Origin: Streptomyces sp. B1I3
GTDB taxonomy: Bacteria; Actinomycetota; Actinomycetes; Streptomycetales; Streptomycetaceae
Assembly: GCF_030816615.1 (NCBI RefSeq)
Contig: NZ_JAUSYD010000001.1
Location: 3,596,001 to 3,660,000 of the forward strand
Direction of reading: 5' to 3'
Length of the DNA stretch: 64,000 bases
Positions 1 through 8,993 of this stretch are shown piece by piece. The translations under genes and the position numbers were made by a program. Positions within the stretch are counted from its first letter, which is position 1; the number at the start of each line of letters is the position of its first letter. The notes under the pieces are model-generated. The model ran no database searches. It saw only the letters and a list, made by a program, of their open reading frames with translations, and was not told the origin of the DNA.

Positions 1-95
1 CCTGCCTGAGGACCGGCCTGGAGGTCTACACCACCGCAGTACCGATTCCGCAATCTAGCAGGGGCGATTTGTATGGGTGCTCAACAAACCGCGCT

Positions 96-111
96 AGTGG
101 ACTAGACCTTT
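96..111. promoter_or_regulatory. DasR-type operator (dre) upstream of nagKA
   Basis: AGTGGACTAGACCTTT matches the dre palindrome AGTGGTCTAGACCACT at 13 of 16 positions and lies 29 bases before the nagK GTG. DasR, the GlcNAc-responsive GntR repressor, is known to control nagK and nagA in Streptomyces, so the position fits. Binding is inferred from the motif only. Confidence 0.7.
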
Positions 112-139
112 TAGGGGTCGACGGGCGAAACTGTCTTCC

Positions 140-1072
140 GTGAGACACGTCATCGCCCTCGATGTGGGCGGCACAGCAATGAAGGCCGCACTGGTCGGGG
201 CCGACGGCACCCTGCTCCACGAGGCACGCCGGGCCACCGCCAGGGAGCGCGGTGCCGACGCCGTCGTGGACACCATCCTCGGCTTCGCCGCGGATCTGTA
301 CGCGTACGGCGAGGAGCACTTCGGCGAAGGCGCCGTCGCCGCCGGGGTCGCCGTCCCCGGCATCGTCGACGCGGAGCGCGGCATCGCCGTGTACGCCGCC
401 AACCTGGGCTGGCGCGACGTACCGCTGCGGAAGCTGATCGGCGAGCGGCTCGGCGGCATGCCCGTCGCACTCGGCCACGACGTCCGGTCCGGCGGTCTCG
501 CCGAGGGCCGGATCGGCGCGGGCAAGGGCGCCGACCGCTTCCTGTTCGTGCCGCTGGGCACCGGAATCGCCGGAGCCATCGGCATCGGCGGCACCATCGA
601 GGCGGGAGCCCACGGTTACGCCGGCGAGATCGGCCACGTCGTCGTCAGGCCGGACGGCCCCGCGTGCGGTTGCGGCCAGCGCGGCTGTCTGGAGACACTC
701 GCCTCCGCGTCCGCCGTCTCCCGCGCCTGGGCCGCCGCGTCCGGCGACCCCGACGCGGATGCCGCCGACTGCGCGAAGGCCGTGGAGTCCGGCGACCCGG
801 CGGCCCGGCGCGTCTGGCAGGACGCCGTCGACGCGCTCGCCGCGGGACTGGTCACCGCGCTCACTCTGCTGGACCCTCGCACGCTGATCATCGGTGGCGG
901 TCTGGCCGAGGCGGGGGAAACCTTGTTCACACCACTGCGTGCGGCTGTCGAGGAACGGGTCACGTTCCAGAAGCTGCCTCACATCGTCCCGGCGGCCCTC
1001 GGGGACACCGCCGGATGCCTGGGCGCAGGGCTGCTCGCCTGGGATCTTCTCTCCACGGAGGTATCCGCCTGA
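140..1072 (+). CDS. nagK: ROK-family N-acetylglucosamine kinase
   Basis: A 310-residue sugar kinase of the ROK family. It shows the N-terminal phosphate-binding DVGGT motif (residues 8-12) and the ROK zinc-binding CGCGQRGCLE motif starting near residue 176. It probably phosphorylates GlcNAc in the cytoplasm to GlcNAc-6-phosphate, the substrate of the next gene product. The start is a GTG. The stop TGA overlaps the nagA ATG (ATGA), so the two are translationally coupled. The dre-like site upstream suggests DasR repression. The GlcNAc specificity rests on the nagA neighbour and the dre site; the ROK family also contains glucokinases. Confidence 0.88.
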   Translation: MRHVIALDVGGTAMKAALVGADGTLLHEARRATARERGADAVVDTILGFAADLYAYGEEHFGEGAVAAGVAVPGIVDAERGIAVYAANLGWRDVPLRKLIGERLGGMPVALGHDVRSGGLAEGRIGAGKGADRFLFVPLGTGIAGAIGIGGTIEAGAHGYAGEIGHVVVRPDGPACGCGQRGCLETLASASAVSRAWAAASGDPDADAADCAKAVESGDPAARRVWQDAVDALAAGLVTALTLLDPRTLIIGGGLAEAGETLFTPLRAAVEERVTFQKLPHIVPAALGDTAGCLGAGLLAWDLLSTEVSA

Positions 1073-2229
1073 TGGCCGGACGCGCAGACAGCACAGTTCT
1101 CGCAGGTGCCCGGGTGGTACTGCCCACCGGGACCGTGGAGAACGGCCGGGTGATCGTCGAGGGCACCCGGATCGCCGGCAGTACGCCGGAGGGCGCCCGG
1201 ACCGTCGACCTCTCGGGCCACTGGGTGGTCCCCGGTTTCGTGGACATGCACAACCACGGCGGCGGTGGCGCGTCCTTCGCCACCGGCACCGCCGAAGACG
1301 TCCTGACCGGCGTCCGCACGCACCGCGCACACGGCACCACGACCGTCGTCGCCTCCACCGTCACCGGCGACATGGACTTCCTGGCCCGCCAGGCCGGCAT
1401 GCTCTCCGAGCTGGTGGAACAGGGCGAGCTCGCCGGGATCCACTTCGAGGGCCCGTTCATCGCACCGTGCCGCAAGGGCGCCCACAGCGAGGAACTCCTC
1501 CGCCACCCCGACCCCGCCGAGGTCCGCAAGCTGCTCGACGCGGCGCGCGGCACCGCGAAGATGGTCACCCTCGCCACCGAACTGCCGGGCGGGCTCGAGT
1601 CCGTACGGCTGCTCGGCGAACACGGGGTGATCGCCGCCGTCGGGCACACCGACGCGACGTACGAGCAGACCGTCGAGGCCATCGACGCGGGCGCCACCGT
1701 TGCGACGCACCTGTACAACGCGATGCCCCCGCTCGGTCACCGCGCACCCGGCCCCATCGCCGCCCTCCTGGAGGACGAGCGGGTCACCGTCGAGCTGATC
1801 AACGACGGCACGCACCTGCACCCCGCGTCCCTGGGACTGGCCTACCACCACGCGGGGGCCGACCGGGTGGCGCTCATCACGGACGCCATGGACGCGGCCG
1901 GAGCCGGCGACGGCCACTACGAGCTCGGCCCGCTCGCGGTCGAGGTCAAGGACGGCGTCGCGCGCCTGGTGGAAGGCGGCTCGATCGCCGGCTCCACCCT
2001 GACCCTGGACACCGCCTTCCGCAGGGCCGTGACGCTCGACGGCATCCCCGTCGACGACGTCGTCCAGTCCATCTCCGCCACCCCGGCACGCCTGCTCGGC
2101 CTGTACGACAGGATCGGCTCGCTCGACCCGGGCAAGGACGCCGACCTGGTGGTCCTGGACGCGGACTTCGCCCTCAAGGGCGTCATGCGCCGCGGCGAGT
2201 GGATCATCGAGCCGCAGCGCGGGCAGTGA
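1072..2229 (+). CDS. nagA: N-acetylglucosamine-6-phosphate deacetylase
   Basis: A 385-residue amidohydrolase that removes acetate from GlcNAc-6-phosphate to give glucosamine-6-phosphate. The metal-binding HxH is at His60 and His62 (MHNH, then a glycine run). Other family blocks are HFEGPF, GHTDA, THLYNAM and ITDAMDAAG. The C-terminal stretch with GLYDRIGSLDPGKDADLV is the usual end of amidohydrolases. Its ATG overlaps the nagK stop. The full length matches the family norm of about 380 residues. Confidence 0.93.
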   Translation: MAGRADSTVLAGARVVLPTGTVENGRVIVEGTRIAGSTPEGARTVDLSGHWVVPGFVDMHNHGGGGASFATGTAEDVLTGVRTHRAHGTTTVVASTVTGDMDFLARQAGMLSELVEQGELAGIHFEGPFIAPCRKGAHSEELLRHPDPAEVRKLLDAARGTAKMVTLATELPGGLESVRLLGEHGVIAAVGHTDATYEQTVEAIDAGATVATHLYNAMPPLGHRAPGPIAALLEDERVTVELINDGTHLHPASLGLAYHHAGADRVALITDAMDAAGAGDGHYELGPLAVEVKDGVARLVEGGSIAGSTLTLDTAFRRAVTLDGIPVDDVVQSISATPARLLGLYDRIGSLDPGKDADLVVLDADFALKGVMRRGEWIIEPQRGQ

Positions 2230-2265
2230 TCGCCGCCCCGCCGGCTGCAAGTTGAACACGTAACG

Positions 2266-2312
2266 AAGAGACGGCGGTTGTCCGGCAGGTCTGGGACGGC
2301 CGCCGCCTCTTT
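2266..2312 (+). terminator. Probable terminator after nagA
   Basis: An AGAG-A-CGGCGG arm pairs with CCGCCG-C-CTCTT across a 22-base loop and runs into TTT. It closes the nagKA unit and lies before the PfkB gene. Confidence 0.5.
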
Positions 2313-2380
2313 GGCATGATCATCCGGGTGCGCCGCGGAGGAGACGGCACGCAGGGAGACGACCGAGGAACCGGGGGCCG

Positions 2381-3334
2381 GTGCAGGTGATACTGACCGT
2401 CACGCTGAACACCGCGCTCGACCTGACGTACACCGTCCCCGCCCTCGTGCCCCATGCCGACCACCGGGTCGACCACGCGTCCGAACGCCCCGGCGGCAAG
2501 GGCGTCAACGTCGCTCGCGTCCTCACCGCGCTGGGCCACGACACCGTGGTCACCGGCTTCGCCGGCGGCGCCACCGGAGCCGTCCTGCGCGAGCTGCTCG
2601 GGGCGCTCCCCCACGGCCCCGCCGACGCCCGCGTCACCGACGCACTCGTCCCCGTCGCCGGGAACACCCGCCGCACCCTGGCCGTCGTCGACCGCTCCAC
2701 CGGCGACACCACCCAGCTCAACGAAGCCGGCCCGCACATCGGCGCCGACGAGTGGGCCGCCTTCCTGCGGGCGTACGCGGAGCTCCTCGCCGGGGCCCGC
2801 GCCGTCGCCCTCTGCGGCAGCCTCCCGCCCGGCATCCACGTCGGCGCGTACGCCGAGCTCATCCGGCTCGCCCGCTCCGCAGGGGTTCCCGCGCTCCTGG
2901 ACACCAGCGGCGAACCGCTGCGCCGCGGCATCGCCGCGCGCCCCGACCTCGTCAAGCCGAACGCCGACGAGCTCGCCCGGCTGACCGGCGCCCGCGAGCC
3001 CCTGCGCGCCGCCCGCGACGCCCGCCGCAGAGGCGCGCACAGCGTCGTCGCGTCGCTGGGCGCGGACGGACTGCTCGCCGTCACCCCCGAGGGCATCTGG
3101 CGGGCCGCGCCGCCGTCAGCCGAGCGCGGCAATCCGACGGGTGCCGGTGACTCCGCCGTGGCCGGGTTGTTGTCGGCTCTCGCCGAAGGGCTGGACTGGC
3201 CGGGCCGGCTGGCCCGGGCGGTGGCCCTGTCGACCGCGACCGTACTGGCGCCCGTCGCCGGCGAGTTCGACCGCGAGGCCTACGAGGACCTGCTGCCGCG
3301 CATCGCGGTCCGTGCCCACGCACCCGCCGCCTGA
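2381..3334 (+). CDS. PfkB-family hexose kinase (1-phosphofructokinase type)
   Basis: A 317-residue ribokinase/PfkB-fold kinase, starting at GTG. The N-terminal VTLNTALDLTY and the GGKGVNVARVL block (about residues 38-48) are typical of the 1-phosphofructokinase/tagatose-6-phosphate kinase branch. The catalytic anion-hole motif GAGD is at residues 254-257. It likely phosphorylates a sugar phosphate. Its place after nagKA suggests a role in amino-sugar or hexose use, but the exact substrate cannot be read from the sequence. Confidence 0.85.
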   Translation: MQVILTVTLNTALDLTYTVPALVPHADHRVDHASERPGGKGVNVARVLTALGHDTVVTGFAGGATGAVLRELLGALPHGPADARVTDALVPVAGNTRRTLAVVDRSTGDTTQLNEAGPHIGADEWAAFLRAYAELLAGARAVALCGSLPPGIHVGAYAELIRLARSAGVPALLDTSGEPLRRGIAARPDLVKPNADELARLTGAREPLRAARDARRRGAHSVVASLGADGLLAVTPEGIWRAAPPSAERGNPTGAGDSAVAGLLSALAEGLDWPGRLARAVALSTATVLAPVAGEFDREAYEDLLPRIAVRAHAPAA

Positions 3335-3359
3335 GCGCGACCGTCCCGGAAACGCCCGG

Positions 3360-3387
3360 GCCCCGGCTCGCGGGGCGAGACCGGGGC
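3360..3387. terminator. Bidirectional terminator between convergent genes
   Basis: GCCCCGG and CCGGGGC form a 7-base-pair stem around a 14-base loop that itself contains TCGC/GCGA. It separates the PfkB gene from the convergent gene on the minus strand. Confidence 0.5.
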
Positions 3388-3413
3388 ACGGGGATGTTCC
3401 TTACGGGGCGGAC

Positions 3414-4430
3414 CTACTGCATGTGGCCCGACTTCAGCTCCAGCTGGTCGAGGTTGGCATCGCACGAGTCGCCCTCGCGGCACGACAGCATCAGCGTGTT
3501 CGACCCCTTCTTGAGCTGCACCCACGCGTACGTGTTCGTCCAGCCCTTCTCCAGGTCGCCCTCCGCGGCGTGCGCGAAGTTCTTCATGTTGATGGAGCGG
3601 GGTGCCTCGTCGTTGACCGTCAGGGTCGTCTTGGCGTCCTTGCCGGGCACGCCGTACGTCACGTACAGGGTGTACGGGCCGTCCGCGGGCACATCCACCG
3701 TCCAGGTCGCCGACCGGCCGACCTCGTTGAGGCTGATGTATTGGCCGTTCGCGCCCTTGGCGCCCTTGACCGAACTGTCCAGGGCCGCTGTGCCGCCGAG
3801 GGTCAGCGTCGCCGCGTCCTGCTTGGGCAGCTCGACGGGCTCGTCGGACGGCTTCGTGGACTCCTCAGGCTTCGGGGAGTCCTCGACCTCACCGGCCGGG
3901 CCGGACGACGTACCGGCCTGGTCCTTCTTGTTGTCGTCGCTGTCGTCACCCGTCATCAGCGCCGCACCGATACCGATGAGCACCACGGCGACGACGGCCA
4001 CCGCGGCGATCAGCATCGCCTTGGTGTTGGGGCCGCCCCGGCCCGGACCCGAGCCCCGGCCACCGCCCTGCGATCCGGAGTGCGCCGTGGGCGCACCGCC
4101 CGGGTAGGTCTCCGGAGCCGCATACTGCGGATTCGGCTGACCGTACGCCTGCTGCTGCGGGGGCTGCTGGCCGTACGCCTGCTGCGGAGGCTGCTGCCCG
4201 TAGGCCTGCTGCGGCGGAACCTGCCCGTAGGGCCGCTGGCGCTCACCGACGGTACGCACCTGGTTGTACGAGGTTCTGGGCACACCGGGCTGCGGTGCGG
4301 CAGCCGGCCCGGGGTAGCCGTAACCACCCTGGCCGGGCGGCTGGGCGCCTGCCGCCTGCCCGTCCGCGTACAGATAGCCGAACGGATCGTCGTCCTCGGG
4401 CTTGCTCGCGCCGTTGTTTCCGGCCGTCAT
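3414..4430 (-). CDS. Membrane-anchored protein with Pro/Gln-rich N-terminus and CBM-like C-terminus
   Basis: A 338-residue protein. The cytoplasmic N-terminal third is rich in Pro, Gln, Gly and Tyr and carries near-identical repeats of QQAYGQQPP at about residues 70-100. One transmembrane helix (AMLIAAVAVVAVVLIGIGAAL, about 140-160) follows. After an acidic Ser/Pro linker comes a roughly 130-residue extracytoplasmic domain resembling family 6/35 carbohydrate-binding modules (ATWTVDVPADGPYTLYVTYG and a C-terminal NLDQLEL). I chose the ATG at 4430 over the one at 4451 because an AGGAG lies 10 bases upstream. The sugar ligand is unknown; the domain call is by pattern only. Confidence 0.75.
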   Translation of the reverse strand: MTAGNNGASKPEDDDPFGYLYADGQAAGAQPPGQGGYGYPGPAAAPQPGVPRTSYNQVRTVGERQRPYGQVPPQQAYGQQPPQQAYGQQPPQQQAYGQPNPQYAAPETYPGGAPTAHSGSQGGGRGSGPGRGGPNTKAMLIAAVAVVAVVLIGIGAALMTGDDSDDNKKDQAGTSSGPAGEVEDSPKPEESTKPSDEPVELPKQDAATLTLGGTAALDSSVKGAKGANGQYISLNEVGRSATWTVDVPADGPYTLYVTYGVPGKDAKTTLTVNDEAPRSINMKNFAHAAEGDLEKGWTNTYAWVQLKKGSNTLMLSCREGDSCDANLDQLELKSGHMQ

Positions 4431-4562
4431 CCCTGGGTCACTCCTCACCATGTCGCCAGCCGTCGCCGACCGGCCGAGCCTACCCCGAACGGAGCACGCG
4501 TCGAATTGCCCTCGGTCACCCCGGGAGCGGGGCGCGGTACGGGGACAGCCGCCGCGTGAACG

Positions 4563-6218
4563 TCAGCCGGCTCTGCGGTGAACCTTTGACCGGGACCGCT
4601 TCTCCACGTACATCCGCTGGTCGGCGGAGTGCAGGACCTCTTCCTCTGTCATGCCGCACTCGGCCCAGCCGATACCGAAACTCGCCCCGACCCTGACTGC
4701 CCGGCCGTCCACCCGGATGGGCGGAATGATGGCGTTACGCAAGCGTACGGCCAGATCTGCGGCGTCTGCCGCACCCAGACCGTCCGCGAGGACGACGAAT
4801 TCGTCACCCCCGAGCCGCGCGACGGTGTCACCGTCGCGTACGCAGGTGGTGAGCCGCCGGGCGACCTCGATGAGAACCGCGTCACCCGCGTGGTGCCCGA
4901 AACGGTCGTTGATGGACTTGAAGCCGTCGAGGTCGCAGAACAGCACCGCGAGCCCCTTCGTCCCGTCGTCCCGGTCCGGATGCGGAGCCACGGTGTGCAC
5001 GTGGTGGTCGTACGGGGCGACGCCCGCCCCGTCCACCTCGTAGCCGTCGGTGCGGTAGCCGTGCGCGGAGGACGCCTCGACGTCCCCGTACGCCGCGTCC
5101 AGCGCCTCGATCGCGGTGGTGGTGATCGAGGAGTGGGGCCTCTCACACAGCCGGGCGCCGAGCCGGGCGCGTAGTTCGGCGCTGTTGGGCAGGCCGGTGA
5201 GCGCGTCGTGCGAGGCGCGGTGCGCGAGATGCAGCTCGTTGCGCTTGCGTTCCTCGATGTCCTCGACGTGGGTCAGCAGGAAGCGCGGGCCGTCGGCCGT
5301 GTCCGCGACGACCGAGTTGCGCAGCGAGACCCAGAGGTAGGTGCCGTCCCTGCGCCCGAGCCGCAGCTCCGCCCGCCCGCCCTCGGCCGACGTGCGCAGG
5401 AGCGTTCCGATGTCCTCGGGGTGGACCAGGTCGGCGAAGGAGTAGCGGCGCAGGACGGAGGCGGGGCGGCCCAGGAGGCGGCAGAGCGCGTCGTTGGTGC
5501 GCAGCAGCCTGCCGTGCTGGTCTCCGCCCATCTCCGCGATGGCCATGCCGCTGGGGGCGTACTCGAAGGCCTGGCGGAAGGATTCCTCACTGGCCCGGAG
5601 CGCCTGCTGCTCGCGCTCCAGCCTGACCAGGGCGCGCTGCATGTTTGCTCGGAGGCGGGCGTTACTGATCGCAATCGCCGCCTGGGAGGCGTACATCTGG
5701 AGCGCTTCGCGCCCCCACGCGCCGGGGCGGCGCCCGTTGCGCGGCCTGTCGACGGAGAGGACGCCCAGGAGGTCCAGACCTCCGCCGGAGGCGTACATCG
5801 GGGCGTAGAGGCGGTCCAGGGGATGCCACTCGTCCTCGAAACGCGGCTCGGGCCCCTCGGTGTGCCACTGCGGTACGTCGTCGTCGAGGAGGACCCAGCC
5901 CTCGGTGTGGGGTATGAACCGGAGCGCGTCCCAGGCCTCACCCATCGACAGCCGGCGCTCCCAGGACTCACGGGAGCCCACACGGCCGGTGATCAGGGCT
6001 TCCGCGGCGGAGTTACCGGCGAAGGCGGCGACGACGAGGTCACCGTCGGGGCGGACCAGATTGACACAGCCCAGCTCGTAGCCGAGGCCGGCGACGATAC
6101 CGTCGGCCACGGTCTGCAGCGTGTCCGCCAGACTCCGCGCCGTGTTGAGATCAGCGACGGCCTGGTGCAGCTGCCGCATGGTCGCAAGGCGGACGTACGG
6201 CTCCGACTCGGCCTCCAT
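4563..6218 (-). CDS. cdgB: GAF-PAS-GGDEF diguanylate cyclase (CdgB-type)
   Basis: A 551-residue cytoplasmic signalling enzyme making cyclic di-GMP from GTP. A GAF-like sensor covers about residues 20-200 and a PAS/PAC domain about 215-335 (FEYAPSGMAIAEM to LLTHVEDIEERK). The cyclase domain has an intact active-site GGDEF at 470-474 and an inhibitory RxxD site (RDGD, 461-464) five residues before it, implying product feedback. Architecture and position next to the nagKA region match CdgB of S. coelicolor, a BldD target acting in the switch to aerial growth. The start at ATG 6218 has GGGGAG 8 bases upstream; a longer TTG start at 6248 is less likely. Confidence 0.88.
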   Translation of the reverse strand: MEAESEPYVRLATMRQLHQAVADLNTARSLADTLQTVADGIVAGLGYELGCVNLVRPDGDLVVAAFAGNSAAEALITGRVGSRESWERRLSMGEAWDALRFIPHTEGWVLLDDDVPQWHTEGPEPRFEDEWHPLDRLYAPMYASGGGLDLLGVLSVDRPRNGRRPGAWGREALQMYASQAAIAISNARLRANMQRALVRLEREQQALRASEESFRQAFEYAPSGMAIAEMGGDQHGRLLRTNDALCRLLGRPASVLRRYSFADLVHPEDIGTLLRTSAEGGRAELRLGRRDGTYLWVSLRNSVVADTADGPRFLLTHVEDIEERKRNELHLAHRASHDALTGLPNSAELRARLGARLCERPHSSITTTAIEALDAAYGDVEASSAHGYRTDGYEVDGAGVAPYDHHVHTVAPHPDRDDGTKGLAVLFCDLDGFKSINDRFGHHAGDAVLIEVARRLTTCVRDGDTVARLGGDEFVVLADGLGAADAADLAVRLRNAIIPPIRVDGRAVRVGASFGIGWAECGMTEEEVLHSADQRMYVEKRSRSKVHRRAG

Positions 6219-6344
6219 TGCTCGCACTCCCCGAGACCTCGACAGCAACTCCAGGTTTCATATCGACGTACTTGTTGCAGTGTCACGGCCACTGAATCAC
6301 AGTGAGCTGTGCACCCGGTACACAGGGTCAACAAATATTGCGCT

Positions 6345-6362
6345 CTGTGACTCAAGTCACAG
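6345..6362. promoter_or_regulatory. Perfect 18-bp palindrome in cdgB / flavin reductase intergenic region
   Basis: CTGTGACT-CA-AGTCACAG is a perfect inverted repeat 127 bases upstream of the cdgB start. It contains TGTGA-N6-TCACA, the arrangement recognised by Crp-family regulators. BldD is known to bind ahead of the S. coelicolor cdgB gene, so a BldD role is also possible. Which protein binds cannot be told from the sequence. Confidence 0.6.
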
Positions 6363-6506
6363 CGGGGGGTGCGGGGATCGGGGCGGCCCTGGGAGGTCCT
6401 GATTCTTTTCCGGACGCAAATCCGTTCTTTGCGGCCGCTGGTCCGGGGGTCCTAGGACCGGACTGGTCCCCTGGCCCGATGCGACGGCCCGCTCCGCGGC
6501 ACTAGC

Positions 6507-7079
6507 GTGCCCGGTGTGCTGCAGAAGACTCCCGCCGCCCCGCGCCCCGAATCCGTCCCCCATGCTGAAGGGGTGAGCAACGACCAATTCCGCGCCGCCC
6601 TGGCCCGTCTGGCCGCGGGCGTGGTGCTGATCACCGCCCAGGAACCACCGCTCGACGCGCACGGCCGCGGCGAGGACGTCGGGATGACCGCGACCGCCTT
6701 CGTCTCGGTCTCCCTGGACCCGCCGCTGGTCATGGTGAGCCTGCGCAACGACTCGCGGATGGACGACCTGCTGGCCGAGCAGCCCCTGTGGGCGGTTTCG
6801 GTCCTGGCGGAGAGCCAGCGGCAGATCGCCGGACGGTTCGCCATGAAGGGCCGGATCAGTGACCGGCTGCTGTTCGAGGACGTCCCCTACGTGCGGGGCG
6901 AGATCACGGGCGCCCCCTTGATCGGTGGGGCACTGGCCACGCTGGAGTGCCGTACGGAGCAGCGCGTCCTGGCCGGTGACCACACGCTGGTGATCGGCCG
7001 GGTGCTGACGGCGGAACTGCCCAGCGCGGAGGGCGAGCCCCTGGCGTACTTCAAGGGCCGCTACCGGCGCCTGGGGTGA
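6507..7079 (+). CDS. Flavin reductase-like (FMN-binding) protein
   Basis: A 190-residue protein of the flavin reductase-like/HpaC family, which binds FMN or FAD and uses NAD(P)H. Family blocks visible are FRAALARLAAGVVLITA, GMTATAFVSVSLDPPLVMVSL and the C-terminal LAYFKGRYRRLG. It could supply reduced flavin to a monooxygenase, but none lies next to it. The GTG start at 6507 has no good ribosome site; a GTG at 6573 is an alternative that would remove the disordered N-terminus. It is divergent from cdgB. Confidence 0.82.
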   Translation: MPGVLQKTPAAPRPESVPHAEGVSNDQFRAALARLAAGVVLITAQEPPLDAHGRGEDVGMTATAFVSVSLDPPLVMVSLRNDSRMDDLLAEQPLWAVSVLAESQRQIAGRFAMKGRISDRLLFEDVPYVRGEITGAPLIGGALATLECRTEQRVLAGDHTLVIGRVLTAELPSAEGEPLAYFKGRYRRLG

Positions 7080-7101
7080 GCTGCCCGGGGAGCCGGGGCC
7101 G

Positions 7102-7536
7102 TCACCAGTCGCGGCCGGAGCGCCCGCGCTTCGTGTCGCCGCGTTGCTTCTTCTCGCGCAGCCGGCGTTCGTTGATGCCCCGCGGAATCTTCTTCTTGAG
7201 GCGAGGCCTCGGCGGCGGGGCCGTGGCCTCCGCCAGCAGCGCGGCGAGCCGCACGGCGGCCGTCTCACGGTTGCGCCACTGGGAGCGGTGCTCCGAGGCG
7301 CGTACGGCCACGACACCGCCGACCAGCTTGCCCGCCAGTCGTTCGAGGGCCCGTGCCTTCCAGACCTCGGGCAGCGCCTCGGTCGCCGCGAGGTCGAAGC
7401 GGAGCTCCACCTGCGAGTCGCTGGTGTTGACGTGCTGCCCGCCGGGCCCGGAGGACCGCGAGAAACGCCACATGAGCTCGGCCTCCGGCAGGGAGACCGC
7501 ACCGCGGATGACATAGGGCCCGGACATGACACCCAT
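7102..7536 (-). CDS. arfB: Peptidyl-tRNA hydrolase ArfB (stalled-ribosome rescue)
   Basis: A 144-residue release-factor-like hydrolase. The catalytic GGQ is in SSGPGGQHVNT (about residues 31-35). The basic C-terminal tail (RLKKKIPRGINERRLREKKQRGDTKRGR) is the part that enters the empty mRNA channel of stalled ribosomes in ArfB/YaeJ. Either ATG 7536 or ATG 7527 could be the start; AGGGA precedes both. Confidence 0.88.
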   Translation of the reverse strand: MGVMSGPYVIRGAVSLPEAELMWRFSRSSGPGGQHVNTSDSQVELRFDLAATEALPEVWKARALERLAGKLVGGVVAVRASEHRSQWRNRETAAVRLAALLAEATAPPPRPRLKKKIPRGINERRLREKKQRGDTKRGRSGRDW

Positions 7537-7709
7537 GGTCCCTGGCCCACGGGCCGTTCGTCACCTTCTTTTGCGGTCGTTCGGCCAGAAGTTCGGCAAA
7601 GAAAGTAAAGGGAGCAGGAACCTCGTGGTCCATCGCCTGCGTTATGACGGGTGACGGGTAGCTTTCGTGATGGCACGAAGCCCGCACACGACGAGGAAAG
7701 GGACTTCCC

Positions 7710-8285
7710 ATGGCAGTAAGCCTGTCCAAGGGCGGCAACGTCTCGCTCACCAAGGAGGCACCGGGCCTTACCGCCGTCACGGTCGGCCTCGGCTGGGACG
7801 TCCGCACCACCACCGGCACCGACTTCGACCTCGACGCCTCGGCGATCGCGGTCAACACCGCCGGCAAGGTCTACTCCGACGGACACTTCGTCTTCTTCAA
7901 CAACAAGGCGACGCCGGACCAGACCATCGTCCACACCGGTGACAACGTCACGGGCCAGGGCGAGGGTGACGACGAGCAGATCAACGTCAACCTGGCCGGC
8001 CTCCCGGCGGACATCGACAAGATCGTGTTCCCGGTCTCCATCTACGACGCCGAGACCCGCAGCCAGAACTTCGGCCAGGTGCGGAACGCCTTCATCCGCA
8101 TCATCAACCAGGCCGGCGGCACCGAGATCGCCCGCTACGACCTGAGCGAGGACGCCGCCACCGAGACCGCCATGGTCTTCGGCGAGCTCTACCGCAACGG
8201 CGCCGAGTGGAAGTTCCGCGCGGTCGGCCAGGGCTACGCCTCGGGCCTGCGCGGCATCGCCCAGGACTTCGGCGTCAACCTCTGA
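7710..8285 (+). CDS. terD: TerD-family calcium-binding stress protein
   Basis: A 191-residue TerD-domain protein opening with [13 protein letters not shown]. Acidic calcium-binding segments are DFDLDASA (about 38-45) and [13 protein letters not shown] (about 77-89). The family is linked to tellurite and other envelope stress and, in Streptomyces, to calcium and development. The ATG has AGGAAAGGGA upstream. The gene is followed directly by a strong terminator, so it is probably monocistronic. The exact role of single TerD proteins is unknown. Confidence 0.92.
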   Translation: MAVSLSKGGNVSLTKEAPGLTAVTVGLGWDVRTTTGTDFDLDASAIAVNTAGKVYSDGHFVFFNNKATPDQTIVHTGDNVTGQGEGDDEQINVNLAGLPADIDKIVFPVSIYDAETRSQNFGQVRNAFIRIINQAGGTEIARYDLSEDAATETAMVFGELYRNGAEWKFRAVGQGYASGLRGIAQDFGVNL

Positions 8286-8302
8286 CGTAACGGCTCGTCC
8301 CG

Positions 8303-8339
8303 CGCAGCCCCCGGCCGACCTCGTCGGCCGGGGGCTGCG
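8303..8339 (+). terminator. Strong intrinsic terminator after terD
   Basis: A 17-base-pair perfect stem (CGCAGCCCCCGGCCGAC and its complement) closes on a CTC loop 17 bases after the terD stop. Confidence 0.88.
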
Positions 8340-8435
8340 TGTGTCCGCCCCCGCCGCGTCGTGCACCCGGGTACACCCACGTGCCGTGCGCGCTCGCTCA
8401 CCGGGTACGCCCACGCGCCGGGTCCGTCCGCGCGC

Positions 8436-8993
8436 CTACCTGGCGAGTGCCGCCACGCCCGCCGCGGCGAACTTCTCGTCCAGGTCACCGCTCGGCGCCC
8501 CTGCCACACCGATGCCCGCCACCGGGGCACCCTTGACCTGCACGGGCGTACCGCCCGCCAGGAAGAGCGTGCCCGGGATGTCCTTCAGGTTCGGAGTCTT
8601 CTCCAGGCGTCCCGCCAGCTCGGAGGTGGGAGCGTTCCAGGAGACGGCGGTGTACGCCTTCTGCACGGCGGACCCGGGGGCCTGCGGGCCGGCACCGTCG
8701 CCGCGCAGCGTCACCACCGTGTTGCCGTTGCGGTCGACGACGGCCACGGAGACGCGCTGGTTCTCCATCTGTGCCGCATGCAGGGCGGCCTGCGCCGCCT
8801 TGGTGGCGGCGGCCACGGTCAGGTGGGTGGACTGCTGGAGATTCCGGTCAGCGGTGTCCGCCTTGACGGCGGCCGGGGGCGCGGCGGCCGGAGCGGACGC
8901 GTTCGCGGACATCGCGCCGAACGTACCGGCACTCAGTGCGGCGGCGGCGACGGCACCGGTCAGGACACGGGTGCGCGGCGACAGCTTCTTCAT
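8436..8993 (-). CDS. hbpS: Secreted heme-binding sensor protein HbpS (GlcG/DUF336 family)
   Basis: A 185-residue exported protein. A signal peptide with KK, a hydrophobic core and cleavage near ASANA-SAPA occupies about residues 1-33. The rest is one GlcG/HbpS domain (LTVAAATKAAQAALHAA, VSVAVVDRNGNTVV, GIGVAGAPSGDLDEKFA). In S. reticuli, HbpS binds heme outside the cell and controls the SenS kinase in response to redox state; here senS and senR follow on the opposite strand, the same arrangement. ATG 8993 has GGAG 7 bases upstream. Confidence 0.9.
   Translation of the reverse strand: MKKLSPRTRVLTGAVAAAALSAGTFGAMSANASAPAAAPPAAVKADTADRNLQQSTHLTVAAATKAAQAALHAAQMENQRVSVAVVDRNGNTVVTLRGDGAGPQAPGSAVQKAYTAVSWNAPTSELAGRLEKTPNLKDIPGTLFLAGGTPVQVKGAPVAGIGVAGAPSGDLDEKFAAAGVAALAR

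Noticed and set aside
6357..8414. 685-residue open frame on the minus strand
   Set aside because: Overlaps flavin reductase, arfB and terD, all of which have clear family motifs.
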